Under the pieces are notes generated by a model. It made no database searches. It saw only the letters and a program-made list of their open reading frames with translations, and was not told the origin of the DNA. A stretch of 64,000 nucleotides of DNA from Pseudomonas taiwanensis DSM 21245 (lineage in GTDB: Bacteria > Pseudomonadota > Gammaproteobacteria > Pseudomonadales > Pseudomonadaceae), in NCBI RefSeq assembly GCF_000425785.1, contig NZ_AUEC01000024.1, positions 1 to 64,000 on the forward strand, written 5' to 3'. The translations under genes and the position numbers were made by a program. This document shows, one piece after another, positions 56,110 to 64,000 of this stretch. Every line of letters begins with the position of its first letter. The stretch's first letter is position 1.

Positions 56110-56703
56110 TCAGCGGCGGGTAACCGCGACCACGTCTTCGGCTTGCAGGCCCTTGTCGCGATGCATCACCGAAAACTCCACGCGCTGGCCTTCGACCAGA
56201 ATGCGGTGGCCCTCGCCACGAATGGCGCGAAAGTGGACGAAGATGTCATCGCCCGAATCGCGGGAGATGAAGCCAAAGCCCTTCGAGGTATTGAACCACT
56301 TGACGGTGCCGGTATCGCGCTTGCCGCCTTCCAGGGGCGCCTGCTGGGTGCTGCGGGCTTTGCGGCCGCTGCGTGCGAAGCCAGCGGCCAGGTGCAGCGC
56401 GACGGCCAATGCCGCACAGACCAGGGCGGCCAGGTTGCCCATTTCCGGGCGTGCCAGCAGCGTCAGGGTCTGCAGCACCACGGCCACCACCAGCAGGGCG
56501 CAGGCCAGGTGTTGCAATTGCTGGCGAGCGCCTCGGTAGTACAGCGGTACGACCGGGGCGAGCAGCAGGTTGAGCAGGCCGAGCAGGGCGAGGTAGACCG
56601 CGTCGGGTTGTTGCAGGAAAGGTGTTGCATCGGTTTTCAGGCCAGGTATGAGCGACAGCAGCAAAGCCGCTACGCCCGTCACCAGATGGACGATCTTGAA
56701 CAT
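56110..56703 (-). CDS. Membrane-anchored cold-shock-domain protein
   Basis: 197-residue protein from ATG 56703 ([21 protein letters not shown]); an alternative GTG at 56715 would add four residues. The N-terminal half has four hydrophobic segments (residues about 5-22, 36-57, 65-85 and 88-110) separated by short loops. After a basic linker the C-terminal 70 residues are a cold-shock domain: [18 protein letters not shown] (RNP1 KGFGFI) and DIFVHF (RNP2). A single-stranded nucleic-acid-binding domain held at the membrane is inferred. Synteny suggests it corresponds to the cold-shock-type gene next to dps in P. aeruginosa. Confidence 0.88.
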   Translation of the reverse strand: MFKIVHLVTGVAALLLSLIPGLKTDATPFLQQPDAVYLALLGLLNLLLAPVVPLYYRGARQQLQHLACALLVVAVVLQTLTLLARPEMGNLAALVCAALAVALHLAAGFARSGRKARSTQQAPLEGGKRDTGTVKWFNTSKGFGFISRDSGDDIFVHFRAIRGEGHRILVEGQRVEFSVMHRDKGLQAEDVVAVTRR

Positions 56704-56983
56704 GGGTTGGCTCACAGTTGATAAGGCCGATCACAGGAAGAGCTGGCGGCACGGTGCGCATGAGGTGTAGAGCGCGAACACGTGGCAGGCCAGCCTATGC
56801 ACCCGGCAATGACAATCCGCACGGGTGGCACCGTGCCTATTTAACAGCAAAGGCGGGGGCTTCTCAAACCGAGGGCGGTTGCCGTCGATCCATTGCCTTG
56901 TGTCACATGCGGGTTGGGGAAAGTGTTGGTACAGTGTTTCGGGCCCGCTTGTTCAACAAGCCATCATGGAAAAGGGGAACTTC

Positions 56984-57457
56984 ATGGCAATCGATATCGG
57001 TATCTCTGAAGAAGATCGCAAATCCATCGTCGAAGGGCTTTCTCGCCTGTTGTCGGATACCTATGTGCTGTATCTGAAAACCCACAACTTTCACTGGAAC
57101 GTCACCGGCCCGTCCTTCCGCACGTTGCACCTGATGTTCGAGGAGCAATACAACGAGTTGGCGCTGGCCGTCGATTCGATCGCCGAGCGCATTCGTGCCT
57201 TGGGCTTCCCTGCGCCCGGTTCCTATGCCTTTTACGCGCGACATTCGTCGATCAAGGAAGAAGAGGGCGTGCCAGCAGCGGACGAAATGATCCGGCAGCT
57301 GGTGCAGGGCCAGGAGGCGGTGGTGCGTACGGCGCGCAGCATTTTCCCGGTGGTGGACAAGGTCAGTGACGAGCCGACCGCCGACCTGCTGACTCAACGG
57401 ATGCAGGTGCACGAGAAGACGGCCTGGATGTTGCGGGTGCTGTTGGACGGTAAATAG
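56984..57457 (+). CDS. dps: DNA-binding ferritin-like protein Dps
   Basis: Forms a 12-mer that stores iron, detoxifies peroxide with Fe2+ and protects DNA. The ATG at 56984 follows a GGGGA site and gives 157 residues; ATG 56966 is an alternative. The ferroxidase residues lie in [37 protein letters not shown]. The N-terminus lacks the long Lys-rich tail of E. coli Dps. It is 281 bp from the divergent cold-shock-domain gene. A hairpin (AAAGCCCG / CGGGCTTT, 57484-57516) follows the stop and may terminate it. Confidence 0.95.
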   Translation: MAIDIGISEEDRKSIVEGLSRLLSDTYVLYLKTHNFHWNVTGPSFRTLHLMFEEQYNELALAVDSIAERIRALGFPAPGSYAFYARHSSIKEEEGVPAADEMIRQLVQGQEAVVRTARSIFPVVDKVSDEPTADLLTQRMQVHEKTAWMLRVLLDGK

Positions 57458-57606
57458 TCGTCTTATTGCGTCGGAATCCTGATAAAGCCCGGTTGTGCCC
57501 AGCGCAATCGGGCTTTGGCGTTTTGGCGGGAAACCCTTGCCGCTGCTTAGCGGTGGGTGTCGCGGGCTTCATTGGGGCTGAGTTCCCGTGGCAGTGGAGT
57601 GACCCG

Positions 57607-57945
57607 ATGCAAGACACGACGCAAGCGATGAAGCGAGGGGGTAATCAAGGGCGCTGGCCAGGTCGGCAGTGCGTCGACCCGTTCAAGGCCGATTTCGACA
57701 TGTTGCAGATCCAGCCGGTGTCCCGTTCGGTAAGGCTCAACGGATTTTCCACCTGCTTGCGCCTGGAGGCGGTCTACTGGCGCATCCTGGAGCGGATTGC
57801 CGCAGCCAATGGCTGTTCGGTCAGTGCTGTGCTGTCGTACGTGGACCGCGAGGTGCACCTGCGTCAGGGCGGGGTGAGGAACTTCAGTGGCCTGATTCGG
57901 GTGATCTGCGTCGCCTGGCTGCTTGAGCCGCCGAGCGGACGCTGA
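57607..57945 (+). CDS. Ribbon-helix-helix domain protein
   Basis: Predicted DNA-binding protein of 112 residues from ATG 57607, preceded by GGAG with seven-base spacing. A low-complexity N-terminal 35 residues is followed by a ribbon-helix-helix segment of the RHH_4 type: VSRSVRLNGFSTCLRLEAVYWRILERIAAANGCSVSAVLSYVDRE. Such proteins usually bind DNA as dimers. No toxin or enzyme is adjacent that would mark it as an antitoxin. It lies between dps and the FmdB gene, an order found in other pseudomonads. An upstream extension to 57466 covers the dps hairpin and is rejected. Confidence 0.82.
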   Translation: MQDTTQAMKRGGNQGRWPGRQCVDPFKADFDMLQIQPVSRSVRLNGFSTCLRLEAVYWRILERIAAANGCSVSAVLSYVDREVHLRQGGVRNFSGLIRVICVAWLLEPPSGR

Positions 57946-58037
57946 TCGCCGGGCGGGCTGCGCAGCGCCTGTTAACCATATATAATCCCGCTTTTTGCTG
58001 CCCCGGCAGCCTGCGTTGTGGTTGACGAGAGACATCC

Positions 58038-58259
58038 ATGCCCCTGTATGACTATCAATGTGAATCCTGCGATCACCGGATGGAGGTGTTGCAGAAGATC
58101 AGCGCCGCGCCGCTGACCGATTGCCCGGCGTGTCAGGCGCCTGCGTTGAAGAAGCTGCTGTCGGTGCCCGGTTTCCGCCTGAGCGGTAACGGTTGGTACG
58201 AAACCGACTTCAAGACCGGGGCAAAAAAGAATCTGGCAGGCGGCGACAAGGCCGACTGA
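58038..58259 (+). CDS. FmdB-type zinc-ribbon protein
   Basis: Small 73-residue protein of the FmdB/TIGR02605 family. Two CxxC pairs (CESC at residues 8-11 and CPAC at 29-32) form the zinc ribbon, and GFRLSGNGWYETDFKTG is the second conserved segment. In other bacteria such proteins are called putative regulators, but the role is unknown. It lies 94 bp before aspS, a widely conserved neighbourhood, and could be cotranscribed with it. Confidence 0.9.
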   Translation: MPLYDYQCESCDHRMEVLQKISAAPLTDCPACQAPALKKLLSVPGFRLSGNGWYETDFKTGAKKNLAGGDKAD

Positions 58260-58353
58260 GTTGAATTGCAGTAGTCGGGTCTTGCAGTATTAGCCCTCTG
58301 GGCGGTCAAGACCTCCACCGAATACACGAATCACGAGAAGCGAAACCACCATC

Positions 58354-60129
58354 ATGATGCGCAGCCATTATTGCGGCCAACTGAACGAGAGCCTGGACGG
58401 CCAGGAAGTCACCCTTTGCGGCTGGGTCCATCGTCGCCGCGACCACGGCGGGGTGATCTTCCTCGATATCCGTGACCGCGAAGGCATGGCTCAGGTCGTG
58501 TTCGACCCGGATCGCGCCGAAACCTTCGCCGCTGCCGACCGCGTGCGCAGCGAGTATGTCGTGCAGATCACTGGCAAGGTACGCAAGCGTCCGGAAGGTG
58601 CGGTGAACGCCAACATGGCCTCCGGCGCCATCGAAATCCTCGGCTACCAGCTGAATGTGCTCAACGAAGCGGAAACCCCTCCCTTCCCGTTGAACGAATA
58701 CTCCGACGTGGGCGAGGAAACCCGTCTGCGCTACCGCTTCATCGACCTGCGTCGTCCGGAAATGGCCGACAAGCTGCGCCTGCGTTCGCGCATCACCAGC
58801 AGCATTCGTCGCTTCCTCGACGAGAACGGCTTCCTCGACGTCGAAACCCCGATCCTCACCCGAGCCACGCCGGAAGGTGCGCGCGACTACCTGGTGCCGA
58901 GCCGTACCCACGCTGGCAGCTTCTTTGCCCTGCCGCAGTCGCCGCAGCTGTTCAAGCAGCTGCTGATGGTGGCCGGTTTCGACCGTTACTACCAAATTGC
59001 CAAGTGCTTCCGTGACGAGGACCTGCGTGCCGACCGTCAGCCGGAATTCACCCAGATCGACATCGAAACCAGCTTCCTGGACGAATCCGAGATCATGGGC
59101 CTCACCGAGAGCATGATCCGCAAGCTGTTCAAGGAAGTGCTGGACCTGGAGTTCGGCGAGTTCCCGCACATGACCTTCGAGGAGGCCATGCGTCGTTACG
59201 GTTCCGACAAGCCAGACCTGCGTATTCCGCTGGAGCTGGTCGACGTTGCCGATCAGCTCAAGGACGTCGACTTCAAAGTCTTCGCCGGCCCGGCCAACGA
59301 TCCGAAGTGCCGCGTGACCGCCCTGCGCCTGCCTGGCGGTGCCAGCATGCCGCGCAGCAAGATCGACGAGTACACCAAGTTCGTGGGCATCTATGGTGCC
59401 AAGGGCCTGGCGTACATCAAGGTCAACGAGCGTGCCAAGGGCGTCGAAGGCCTGCAGTCGCCAATCGTCAAGAACATCCCTGAGGCCAACCTCAACGTGA
59501 TCCTCGATCGCGTGGGTGCGGTCGACGGCGACATCGTGTTCTTCGGTGCCGACAAGTTCAAGATCGTCAGCGAAGCCCTGGGCGCGCTGCGTATCCGCCT
59601 GGGCCACGACTTCGAGCTGCTGACCTGCGAGTGGGCGCCGATGTGGGTGGTCGACTTCCCGATGTTCGAAGAGAACGAAGACGGCAGCTTCACCGCGTTG
59701 CATCACCCGTTCACCGCGCCGAAGTGCACCCCTGAAGAGCTCGAGGCCAACCCGGCCGGTGCGCTGTCCCGTGCCTACGACATGGTGCTCAACGGTACCG
59801 AACTGGGTGGCGGTTCGATCCGTATTCACCGCAAGGAAATGCAACAGGCGGTATTCCGCCTGCTGGGTATCGAGGCGGCAGAGCAGGAAGAGAAGTTCGG
59901 CTTCCTGCTCGACGCTCTGAAGTTCGGCGCACCGCCACACGGTGGTCTGGCCTTTGGTCTGGACCGTCTGGTCATGCTGATGACCGGCGCCCAGTCGATC
60001 CGTGAAGTGATCGCCTTCCCGAAAACCCAGAGCGCCGCGTGCGTCATGACCCAGGCCCCTGGCATGGTCGATGCCAAGGCACTGCGCGAGCTGCACATCC
60101 GTCTGCGCGAGCAGACCAAGGTCGAGTAA
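58354..60129 (+). CDS. aspS: Aspartyl-tRNA synthetase AspS
   Basis: Class IIb synthetase of 591 residues. The N-terminal anticodon-binding OB fold ([23 protein letters not shown]) is followed by the catalytic core with motif 2 ([18 protein letters not shown]) and motif 3 ([12 protein letters not shown]), and the GAD insertion domain. His31 and a Gly near residue 82 fall in the positions linked with the non-discriminating enzyme in P. aeruginosa, so it probably also charges tRNA-Asn for later amidation; this is from memory and should be checked. yebC and ruvCAB follow, a common order. Confidence 0.95.
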   Translation: MMRSHYCGQLNESLDGQEVTLCGWVHRRRDHGGVIFLDIRDREGMAQVVFDPDRAETFAAADRVRSEYVVQITGKVRKRPEGAVNANMASGAIEILGYQLNVLNEAETPPFPLNEYSDVGEETRLRYRFIDLRRPEMADKLRLRSRITSSIRRFLDENGFLDVETPILTRATPEGARDYLVPSRTHAGSFFALPQSPQLFKQLLMVAGFDRYYQIAKCFRDEDLRADRQPEFTQIDIETSFLDESEIMGLTESMIRKLFKEVLDLEFGEFPHMTFEEAMRRYGSDKPDLRIPLELVDVADQLKDVDFKVFAGPANDPKCRVTALRLPGGASMPRSKIDEYTKFVGIYGAKGLAYIKVNERAKGVEGLQSPIVKNIPEANLNVILDRVGAVDGDIVFFGADKFKIVSEALGALRIRLGHDFELLTCEWAPMWVVDFPMFEENEDGSFTALHHPFTAPKCTPEELEANPAGALSRAYDMVLNGTELGGGSIRIHRKEMQQAVFRLLGIEAAEQEEKFGFLLDALKFGAPPHGGLAFGLDRLVMLMTGAQSIREVIAFPKTQSAACVMTQAPGMVDAKALRELHIRLREQTKVE

Positions 60130-60188
60130 GCGGACCGCGGGCGCACCCGCAGGGTTGCGCCCATGCGCTTTTGCGCAAGATCACACGC

Positions 60189-60219
60189 GTTCCGCCCTAC
60201 GGGGCGGAACTTGTTTCTG
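60189..60219 (+). terminator. Hairpin between aspS and yebC
   Basis: GTTCCGCCC-TACG-GGGCGGAAC followed by TTGTTTCT, 59 bases after the aspS stop. A 9-bp stem with a stable loop and weak T tract; it may reduce read-through into yebC. Confidence 0.6.
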
Positions 60220-60241
60220 TATCAAGGATTTTGGAGTCGAT

Positions 60242-60988
60242 ATGGCTGGTCATTCCAAGTGGGCGAACATCAAGCACCGCAAAGAGCGCCAGGATGCCAA
60301 GAGAGGCAAGATCTTCACCAAGTGGATCCGCGAGCTGACGGTCGCCGCCAAGCAGGGCGGGCCTGATCCGGCCTCCAACCCGCGCCTGCGTCTGGCGTTG
60401 GACAAGGCGCTGGGCGCCAACATGAGCCGCGACATCATCGACCGGGCCGTGGCCCGTGGTGCTGGCACCAACGAAAGCGACAACGTCGAAGAACTCAGCT
60501 ACGAAGGTTATGGCCCAGGTGGCGTGGCCATCATGGTCGAAGCCATGACCGACAATCGCAACCGCACCGCAGCGGCCGTTCGCCATGCCTTCACCAAATG
60601 TGGCGGCAACCTCGGTACCGATGGTTCGGTCGCGTACCTGTTCGAGCGCAAGGGGCAGATCAGCTTTGCCCCTGGCCTTGACGAGGATGCCCTGATGGAA
60701 GCGGCCATGGAGGCCGATGCCGATGACGTTGTGGCCAACGAAGACGGTTCGTTCGATGTGTTTACCTCGTTCAACAGCTTCTATGCCGTGCGTAACGCCT
60801 TGGAGGAAGCTGGCTTCAAGGCCGCCGATGCCGAGATCGTGATGCAGCCGACCACCAGCGCCGAACTGGACCAGGAGGGGGCCGAGAAGGTGCTCAAGCT
60901 GATAGACATGCTCGAAGACCTGGATGACGTACAGAACGTCTACTCCAATGCCGAGATTTCCGAAGAGATCCTGGAAAAACTTGGCTAA
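60242..60988 (+). CDS. yebC: YebC/PmpR-type transcriptional regulator
   Basis: Conserved DNA-binding protein of the YebC family; in P. aeruginosa the YebC protein PmpR affects quorum sensing, and in others YebC proteins help translation of proline stretches. From ATG 60242 ([20 protein letters not shown]) it has 248 residues, the normal length; the open frame upstream to 60071 is inside aspS. Stretches [27 protein letters not shown] and [10 protein letters not shown] are diagnostic. It lies between aspS and ruvC, as in many gamma-proteobacteria. Confidence 0.95.
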   Translation: MAGHSKWANIKHRKERQDAKRGKIFTKWIRELTVAAKQGGPDPASNPRLRLALDKALGANMSRDIIDRAVARGAGTNESDNVEELSYEGYGPGGVAIMVEAMTDNRNRTAAAVRHAFTKCGGNLGTDGSVAYLFERKGQISFAPGLDEDALMEAAMEADADDVVANEDGSFDVFTSFNSFYAVRNALEEAGFKAADAEIVMQPTTSAELDQEGAEKVLKLIDMLEDLDDVQNVYSNAEISEEILEKLG

Positions 60989-61023
60989 GGTGCCCTGGGC
61001 ATCCGGGCCAGGCAGGTAGCTTT

Positions 61024-61084
61024 ATTGGGGCCGCTGTGCAGCCCATCGCTGGCTTGCAGTGATGGGGCGCGCAGCGGCCCCAAT
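61024..61084. repeat. REP-like hairpin between yebC and ruvC
   Basis: Outer 13-bp perfect stem ATTGGGGCCGCTG / CAGCGGCCCCAAT with an imperfect inner stem (CCCATC / GATGGG). It resembles the hairpin after rnhB and the REP element after kup. It may act as a terminator although no T tract follows. Confidence 0.7.
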
Positions 61085-61118
61085 GGTGTTTAAACATGGG
61101 CTTTGTACGACAGGCACT

Positions 61119-61643
61119 ATGACTCTGATTCTTGGTATCGACCCCGGCTCGCGGATCACCGGTTACGGCGTGGTACGCCAAACCGCGCGTGGTTGCGAGT
61201 ACGTGGCGTCGGGCTGCATCCGCACCGGCAGTGGCGAGCTGCATGAGCGATTGCAGATCGTCTTTCGTGGTGTCGGAGAAATCATCGCCCAGCACGGCCC
61301 GGTGACCATGGGGATCGAGCGGGTGTTCATGGCTCGCAATGCCGACTCGGCGCTCAAGCTTGGCCAGGCCCGTGGCGCGGCGATCGTTGCCGCCGCCGAG
61401 GCGGGTCTGGAAATCGCCGAGTACAGTGCCACCCAGGTCAAGCAGGCCGTTGCCGGTACCGGGGGGGCCAACAAGGAGCAGGTGATGATGATGGTCATGC
61501 ATTTGCTCAAATTGACCCAGAAACCGCAGATCGATGCATCCGACGCACTGGCCATCGCCTTGTGTCATGCCCATACCCGCTCCAGCCTGGTGCCTCACGG
61601 CTTGGCGACGGCTCGGCGGCGTGGTGGACGCTTGCGTCTGTAA
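61119..61643 (+). CDS. ruvC: Holliday junction resolvase RuvC
   Basis: Cuts Holliday junctions. The start at 61119 ([20 protein letters not shown]) gives 174 residues. The first catalytic Asp is in GIDPG (residue 7), and the later acidic pair is in [14 protein letters not shown] near residues 139-152; [22 protein letters not shown] is typical. An open frame upstream to 61059 lies in the hairpin. It is followed by a 109-bp gap with a stem-loop before ruvA. Confidence 0.95.
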   Translation: MTLILGIDPGSRITGYGVVRQTARGCEYVASGCIRTGSGELHERLQIVFRGVGEIIAQHGPVTMGIERVFMARNADSALKLGQARGAAIVAAAEAGLEIAEYSATQVKQAVAGTGGANKEQVMMMVMHLLKLTQKPQIDASDALAIALCHAHTRSSLVPHGLATARRRGGRLRL

Positions 61644-61672
61644 GCACTTCATGCGCTGATACACATTTTGCT

Positions 61673-61698
61673 CGGGTGAAACGTTCACCCGCTGCTTT
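61673..61698 (+). terminator. Stem-loop between ruvC and ruvA
   Basis: CGGGTGAA-ACG-TTCACCCG followed by CTGCTTTTG. The 8-bp stem is stable but the T tract is short, so termination is uncertain. Confidence 0.4.
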
Positions 61699-61752
61699 TG
61701 CTGATAGGGTTGTGCGGTCTTTGATCGGCTCCCCGAGAGGAAGGATCGGAAC

Positions 61753-62370
61753 GTGATTGGACGTTTGCGCGGCACCCTGGCGGAAAAACAGCCGCCGCAC
61801 CTGATTATCGATGTCAATGGCGTGGGCTATGAGCTCGAAGTGCCGATGACCACCCTGTACCGTCTGCCCAAGGTGGGCGAGTCGGTCACCGTGCATACCC
61901 ACCTGGTGGTGCGCGAGGATGCGCACCTGCTGTATGGGTTTCATGAAAAGCGCGAGCGTGAGCTGTTTCGCGAGCTGATTCGTCTCAATGGCGTAGGACC
62001 GAAGCTGGCGTTGGCCTTGATGTCTGGCCTTGAGGTCGACGAACTGGTGCGCTGTGTCCAGGCCCAGGACGCTTCGACGCTGGTGCGGGTGCCCGGCGTT
62101 GGCAAGAAGACCGCCGAGCGCTTGCTGGTCGAGCTCAAGGACCGGTTCAAGGCCTGGGAAACCTCGCCTGCGATGTTCACGCTCGTCTCCGATGGGCCGG
62201 TGCCGGTCAGCAGCGCCAATAACGCCGAGGCCGATGCGGTCAGTGCGCTGGTGTCTCTGGGCTACAAGCCTCAGGAGGCGAGCAAGGCGGTATCCGCCAT
62301 CAAGGACAAGGCTGGCCTGAGTAGCGAAGAGCTGATTCGCCGTAGCCTGAAGGGGATGATTACCAAGTGA
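61753..62370 (+). CDS. ruvA: Holliday junction binding protein RuvA
   Basis: Tetrameric protein that targets the RuvB motor to Holliday junctions. The GTG at 61753 ([20 protein letters not shown] when read as Met) has an AGGAAGGA site upstream and gives 205 residues. The OB fold lies at the N-terminus. The two helix-hairpin-helix motifs are in [20 protein letters not shown] and [21 protein letters not shown]; the C-terminal RuvB-contacting domain starts near residue 155 after a flexible linker. The end overlaps the ruvB start by four bases (GTGA). Confidence 0.96.
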   Translation: MIGRLRGTLAEKQPPHLIIDVNGVGYELEVPMTTLYRLPKVGESVTVHTHLVVREDAHLLYGFHEKRERELFRELIRLNGVGPKLALALMSGLEVDELVRCVQAQDASTLVRVPGVGKKTAERLLVELKDRFKAWETSPAMFTLVSDGPVPVSSANNAEADAVSALVSLGYKPQEASKAVSAIKDKAGLSSEELIRRSLKGMITK

Positions 62371-63413
62371 TCGAAGCCGACCGCTTGATCGCCGCCACTG
62401 GCCGCGACCGTGAAGAAGTCCAGGACCGGGCGATTCGCCCGCTGCGGCTGGATGAATACATCGGCCAGCCCGTCGTGCGCGAGCAGATGTCCCTGTTCAT
62501 CCAGGCTGCTCGCGGTCGCCACGAGTCGCTGGATCACACCCTGATTTTTGGTCCGCCCGGGCTGGGCAAGACCACCCTGGCCAATATCATTGCCCATGAG
62601 ATGGGCGTATCGGTCAAAAGTACCTCGGGCCCTATTCTCGAGCGGCCGGGTGACCTGGCAGCCATGCTGACCAACCTTGAACCTCATGACGTACTGTTCA
62701 TCGACGAAATCCACCGGCTGTCGCCAGTGGTCGAAGAAGTGCTGTATCCGGCCATGGAAGACTTCCAGCTCGACATCATGATCGGCGAAGGGCCTGCCGC
62801 CCGCTCGATCAAGCTCGACCTGCCGCCGTTCACCCTGGTCGGTGCCACCACCCGTGCCGGCATGCTCACCAACCCGCTGCGCGATCGCTTCGGTATCGTT
62901 CAGCGTCTGGAGTTCTACAGCAACCAGGACCTGGCCACCATCGTCAGTCGGTCGGCCAGCATCCTCGGGCTTTCGATCGAGGACCAGGGTGCCTTCGAAA
63001 TTGCCCGGCGTGCCCGTGGCACGCCGCGTATCGCCAACCGACTGCTACGCCGGGTGCGCGACTACGCCGAAGTGCGTGGCAAGGGGCAGATCACCAAGGC
63101 CGTGGCCGACTTGGCGTTGAACCTGCTGGATGTCGACGAGCGTGGTTTCGACCACTCCGACCGCCGCCTGCTGCTGACCATGATCGAGAAGTTCGACGGC
63201 GGTCCTGTGGGCGTGGACAACCTGGCGGCGGCCATCAGCGAAGAGCGCCACACCATCGAGGATGTGCTCGAGCCTTACCTGATCCAGCAAGGCTATATCA
63301 TGCGCACCCCGCGCGGGCGCGTAGTCACGCGGCATGCCTACCTGCATTTCGGTCTGAACGTGCCCGGAAGGCTGGGGGAGGGGGGCGATTATTGCGAGCC
63401 AGGCGATGAATGA
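62367..63413 (+). CDS. ruvB: Holliday junction branch-migration ATPase RuvB
   Basis: AAA+ motor that drives branch migration with RuvA. The GTG at 62367 overlaps the ruvA stop, coupling the two. The 348-residue protein has Walker [12 protein letters not shown] (near residue 61-71), Walker [10 protein letters not shown], the sensor-1 region [12 protein letters not shown] and the C-terminal winged helix ([13 protein letters not shown]). The start is read as Met: [18 protein letters not shown]. No repressor box was found directly before ruvA. Confidence 0.97.
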   Translation: MIEADRLIAATGRDREEVQDRAIRPLRLDEYIGQPVVREQMSLFIQAARGRHESLDHTLIFGPPGLGKTTLANIIAHEMGVSVKSTSGPILERPGDLAAMLTNLEPHDVLFIDEIHRLSPVVEEVLYPAMEDFQLDIMIGEGPAARSIKLDLPPFTLVGATTRAGMLTNPLRDRFGIVQRLEFYSNQDLATIVSRSASILGLSIEDQGAFEIARRARGTPRIANRLLRRVRDYAEVRGKGQITKAVADLALNLLDVDERGFDHSDRRLLLTMIEKFDGGPVGVDNLAAAISEERHTIEDVLEPYLIQQGYIMRTPRGRVVTRHAYLHFGLNVPGRLGEGGDYCEPGDE

Positions 63414-63538
63414 CAGATCGAATCCCGCTTTTCGTGGTCCTACCGCTGGCATGCCGCAGGGTTGCTGGCAATCAGACATTATTTAAGAAAAAACAGTTGC
63501 TACAGCGGATTGGCAAGCTGAGGAGTAAGCACTAGAGT

Positions 63539-63991
63539 ATGCGCGCGCAAAATGGCCTGGAACCGTTCGCACACCGTTGTCGCGTCTATTACGAGGACAC
63601 CGATGCCGGTGGCGTGGTGTATTACGTCAATTATCTGAAATTCATGGAGCGTGCGCGCACGGAGCGGTTGCGCCACCTGGGCTTTTCCCAGGCGCAGCTG
63701 GCCGGAGAAAACCTCCTGTTCGTGGTCCACTCCAGCGAAGCACGCTATCACGCGCCGGCGCGCCTGGACGACGAGCTCCGGGTCACCGCGCAAGTACTTG
63801 AACTCAATCGCGCCAGTCTGCGTTTCGTACAGCAGGTCTGGCGGGAAAAGGATGAAACGCTGCTCTGCGAGGGGCAGTTCCTGGTGGCCGCCGTGCGCGC
63901 CGACACTTTCAAACCCCGGGCCATTCCCCCAGAGCTGCGTGACGCCTTCCTGGCGGACGGCACGGGTACTCAATCGAATGCAGGAGAATAA
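63539..63991 (+). CDS. ybgC: Acyl-CoA thioesterase YbgC of the Tol-Pal locus
   Basis: Hot-dog-fold thioesterase associated with the Tol-Pal envelope system. The 150-residue product shows the YbgC signature [26 protein letters not shown] with the catalytic Asp in EDTDAGG. The gene starts the tol-pal operon, with tolQ beginning two bases after its stop. In relatives YbgC acts on short acyl-CoAs or acyl-ACP, possibly in phospholipid metabolism. The 125-bp gap from ruvB (63414-63538) probably holds the operon promoter. Confidence 0.93.
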   Translation: MRAQNGLEPFAHRCRVYYEDTDAGGVVYYVNYLKFMERARTERLRHLGFSQAQLAGENLLFVVHSSEARYHAPARLDDELRVTAQVLELNRASLRFVQQVWREKDETLLCEGQFLVAAVRADTFKPRAIPPELRDAFLADGTGTQSNAGE

Positions 63992-63993
63992 GC

Positions 63994-64000
63994 GTGGAAG
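63994..64000 (+). CDS. tolQ: TolQ, first codons only
   Basis: GTG at 63994 followed by GAAG at the window edge. The GTG is preceded by an AGGAG site (63982-63986), and position directly after ybgC is that of tolQ in Pseudomonas, whose protein begins MEANVVD. Only two codons and one base are visible, so the call rests on position and ribosome site, not on sequence identity. Confidence 0.7.

Noticed and set aside
58306..60096. A 596-codon minus-strand frame opposite aspS
   Set aside because: Same GC-mirror effect; the aspS motifs are complete on the plus strand.

Overview
The window reads as the core chromosome of a gamma-proteobacterium of the genus Pseudomonas, most likely the P. putida group. 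The reasons are the GC-rich coding style, the gene order bamA-skp-lpxD-fabZ-lpxA-lpxB-rnhB-dnaE-accA, the nlpD-rpoS-rsmZ-fdxA order, the finR/fpr pair, the erdR-dgkA neighbourhood and the REP-like hairpins. The assignment rests on recognised proteins and remembered synteny, not on a database search. The window opens inside bamA and closes 7 bases into tolQ. Nearly everything is vertically inherited housekeeping DNA: no phage, transposase, CRISPR array, toxin island or defence system is visible.

Layout. (1) 1-10655: envelope biogenesis (BamA barrel, Skp chaperone), lipid A synthesis (LpxD, LpxA, LpxB) with FabZ, then RNase HII, replicative polymerase DnaE and AccA. (2) 10747-17364: tilS, pyrG, kdsA, eno, ftsB and ispD. 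(3) 17390-18117: a non-coding block built as two near-identical inverted arms of about 300 bp around a tandem-repeat centre. (4) 18153-21126: a LysR regulator divergent from the glutathione-dependent formaldehyde pair frmA-fghA. (5) 21213-26310: ispF-truD-surE-pcm-nlpD-rpoS. (6) 26482-26804: the Gac/Rsm small RNA gene rsmZ with its GacA upstream site. (7) 26859-32192: fdxA and mutS on the minus strand, then pncC, LexA-controlled recA and recX. (8) 32250-38318: a LOG-family protein, a small ribbon-helix-helix protein, a secreted QSregVF-like protein, tapT, erdR, dgkA, finR and fpr. (9) 38439-42364, minus strand: trmO, a YehS-like protein, an unusual pseudouridine-synthase homologue, a YjaB-like acetyltransferase and rimO. 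(10) 42599-48569: kup, then acvB-mprF for lysyl-phosphatidylglycerol metabolism. (11) 48813-49102: two initiator tRNA genes. (12) 49318-64000: LexA-controlled dinB, a lipoprotein, proS, an OprD porin, a HIT protein, slyX, a membrane-anchored cold-shock-domain protein, dps, a ribbon-helix-helix protein, an FmdB protein, aspS, yebC, ruvCAB, ybgC and the start of tolQ.

How the genes connect. Several groups serve one process: the outer membrane (bamA, skp, lpx genes, kdsA, later mprF-acvB and tolQ); DNA repair and the SOS response (recA, recX, dinB, ruvCAB, mutS), with LexA-type boxes visible before recA and dinB; stationary-phase and global regulation (nlpD-rpoS, rsmZ); and tRNA modification or charging (tilS, truD, tapT, trmO, proS, aspS). 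The least explained items are the long inverted repeat at 17.4-18.1 kb, the pseudouridine-synthase homologue whose catalytic Asp position is Glu, the membrane-plus-cold-shock-domain protein, and a 761-bp gene-free stretch upstream of the porin. I did not find a convincing new multi-gene system.
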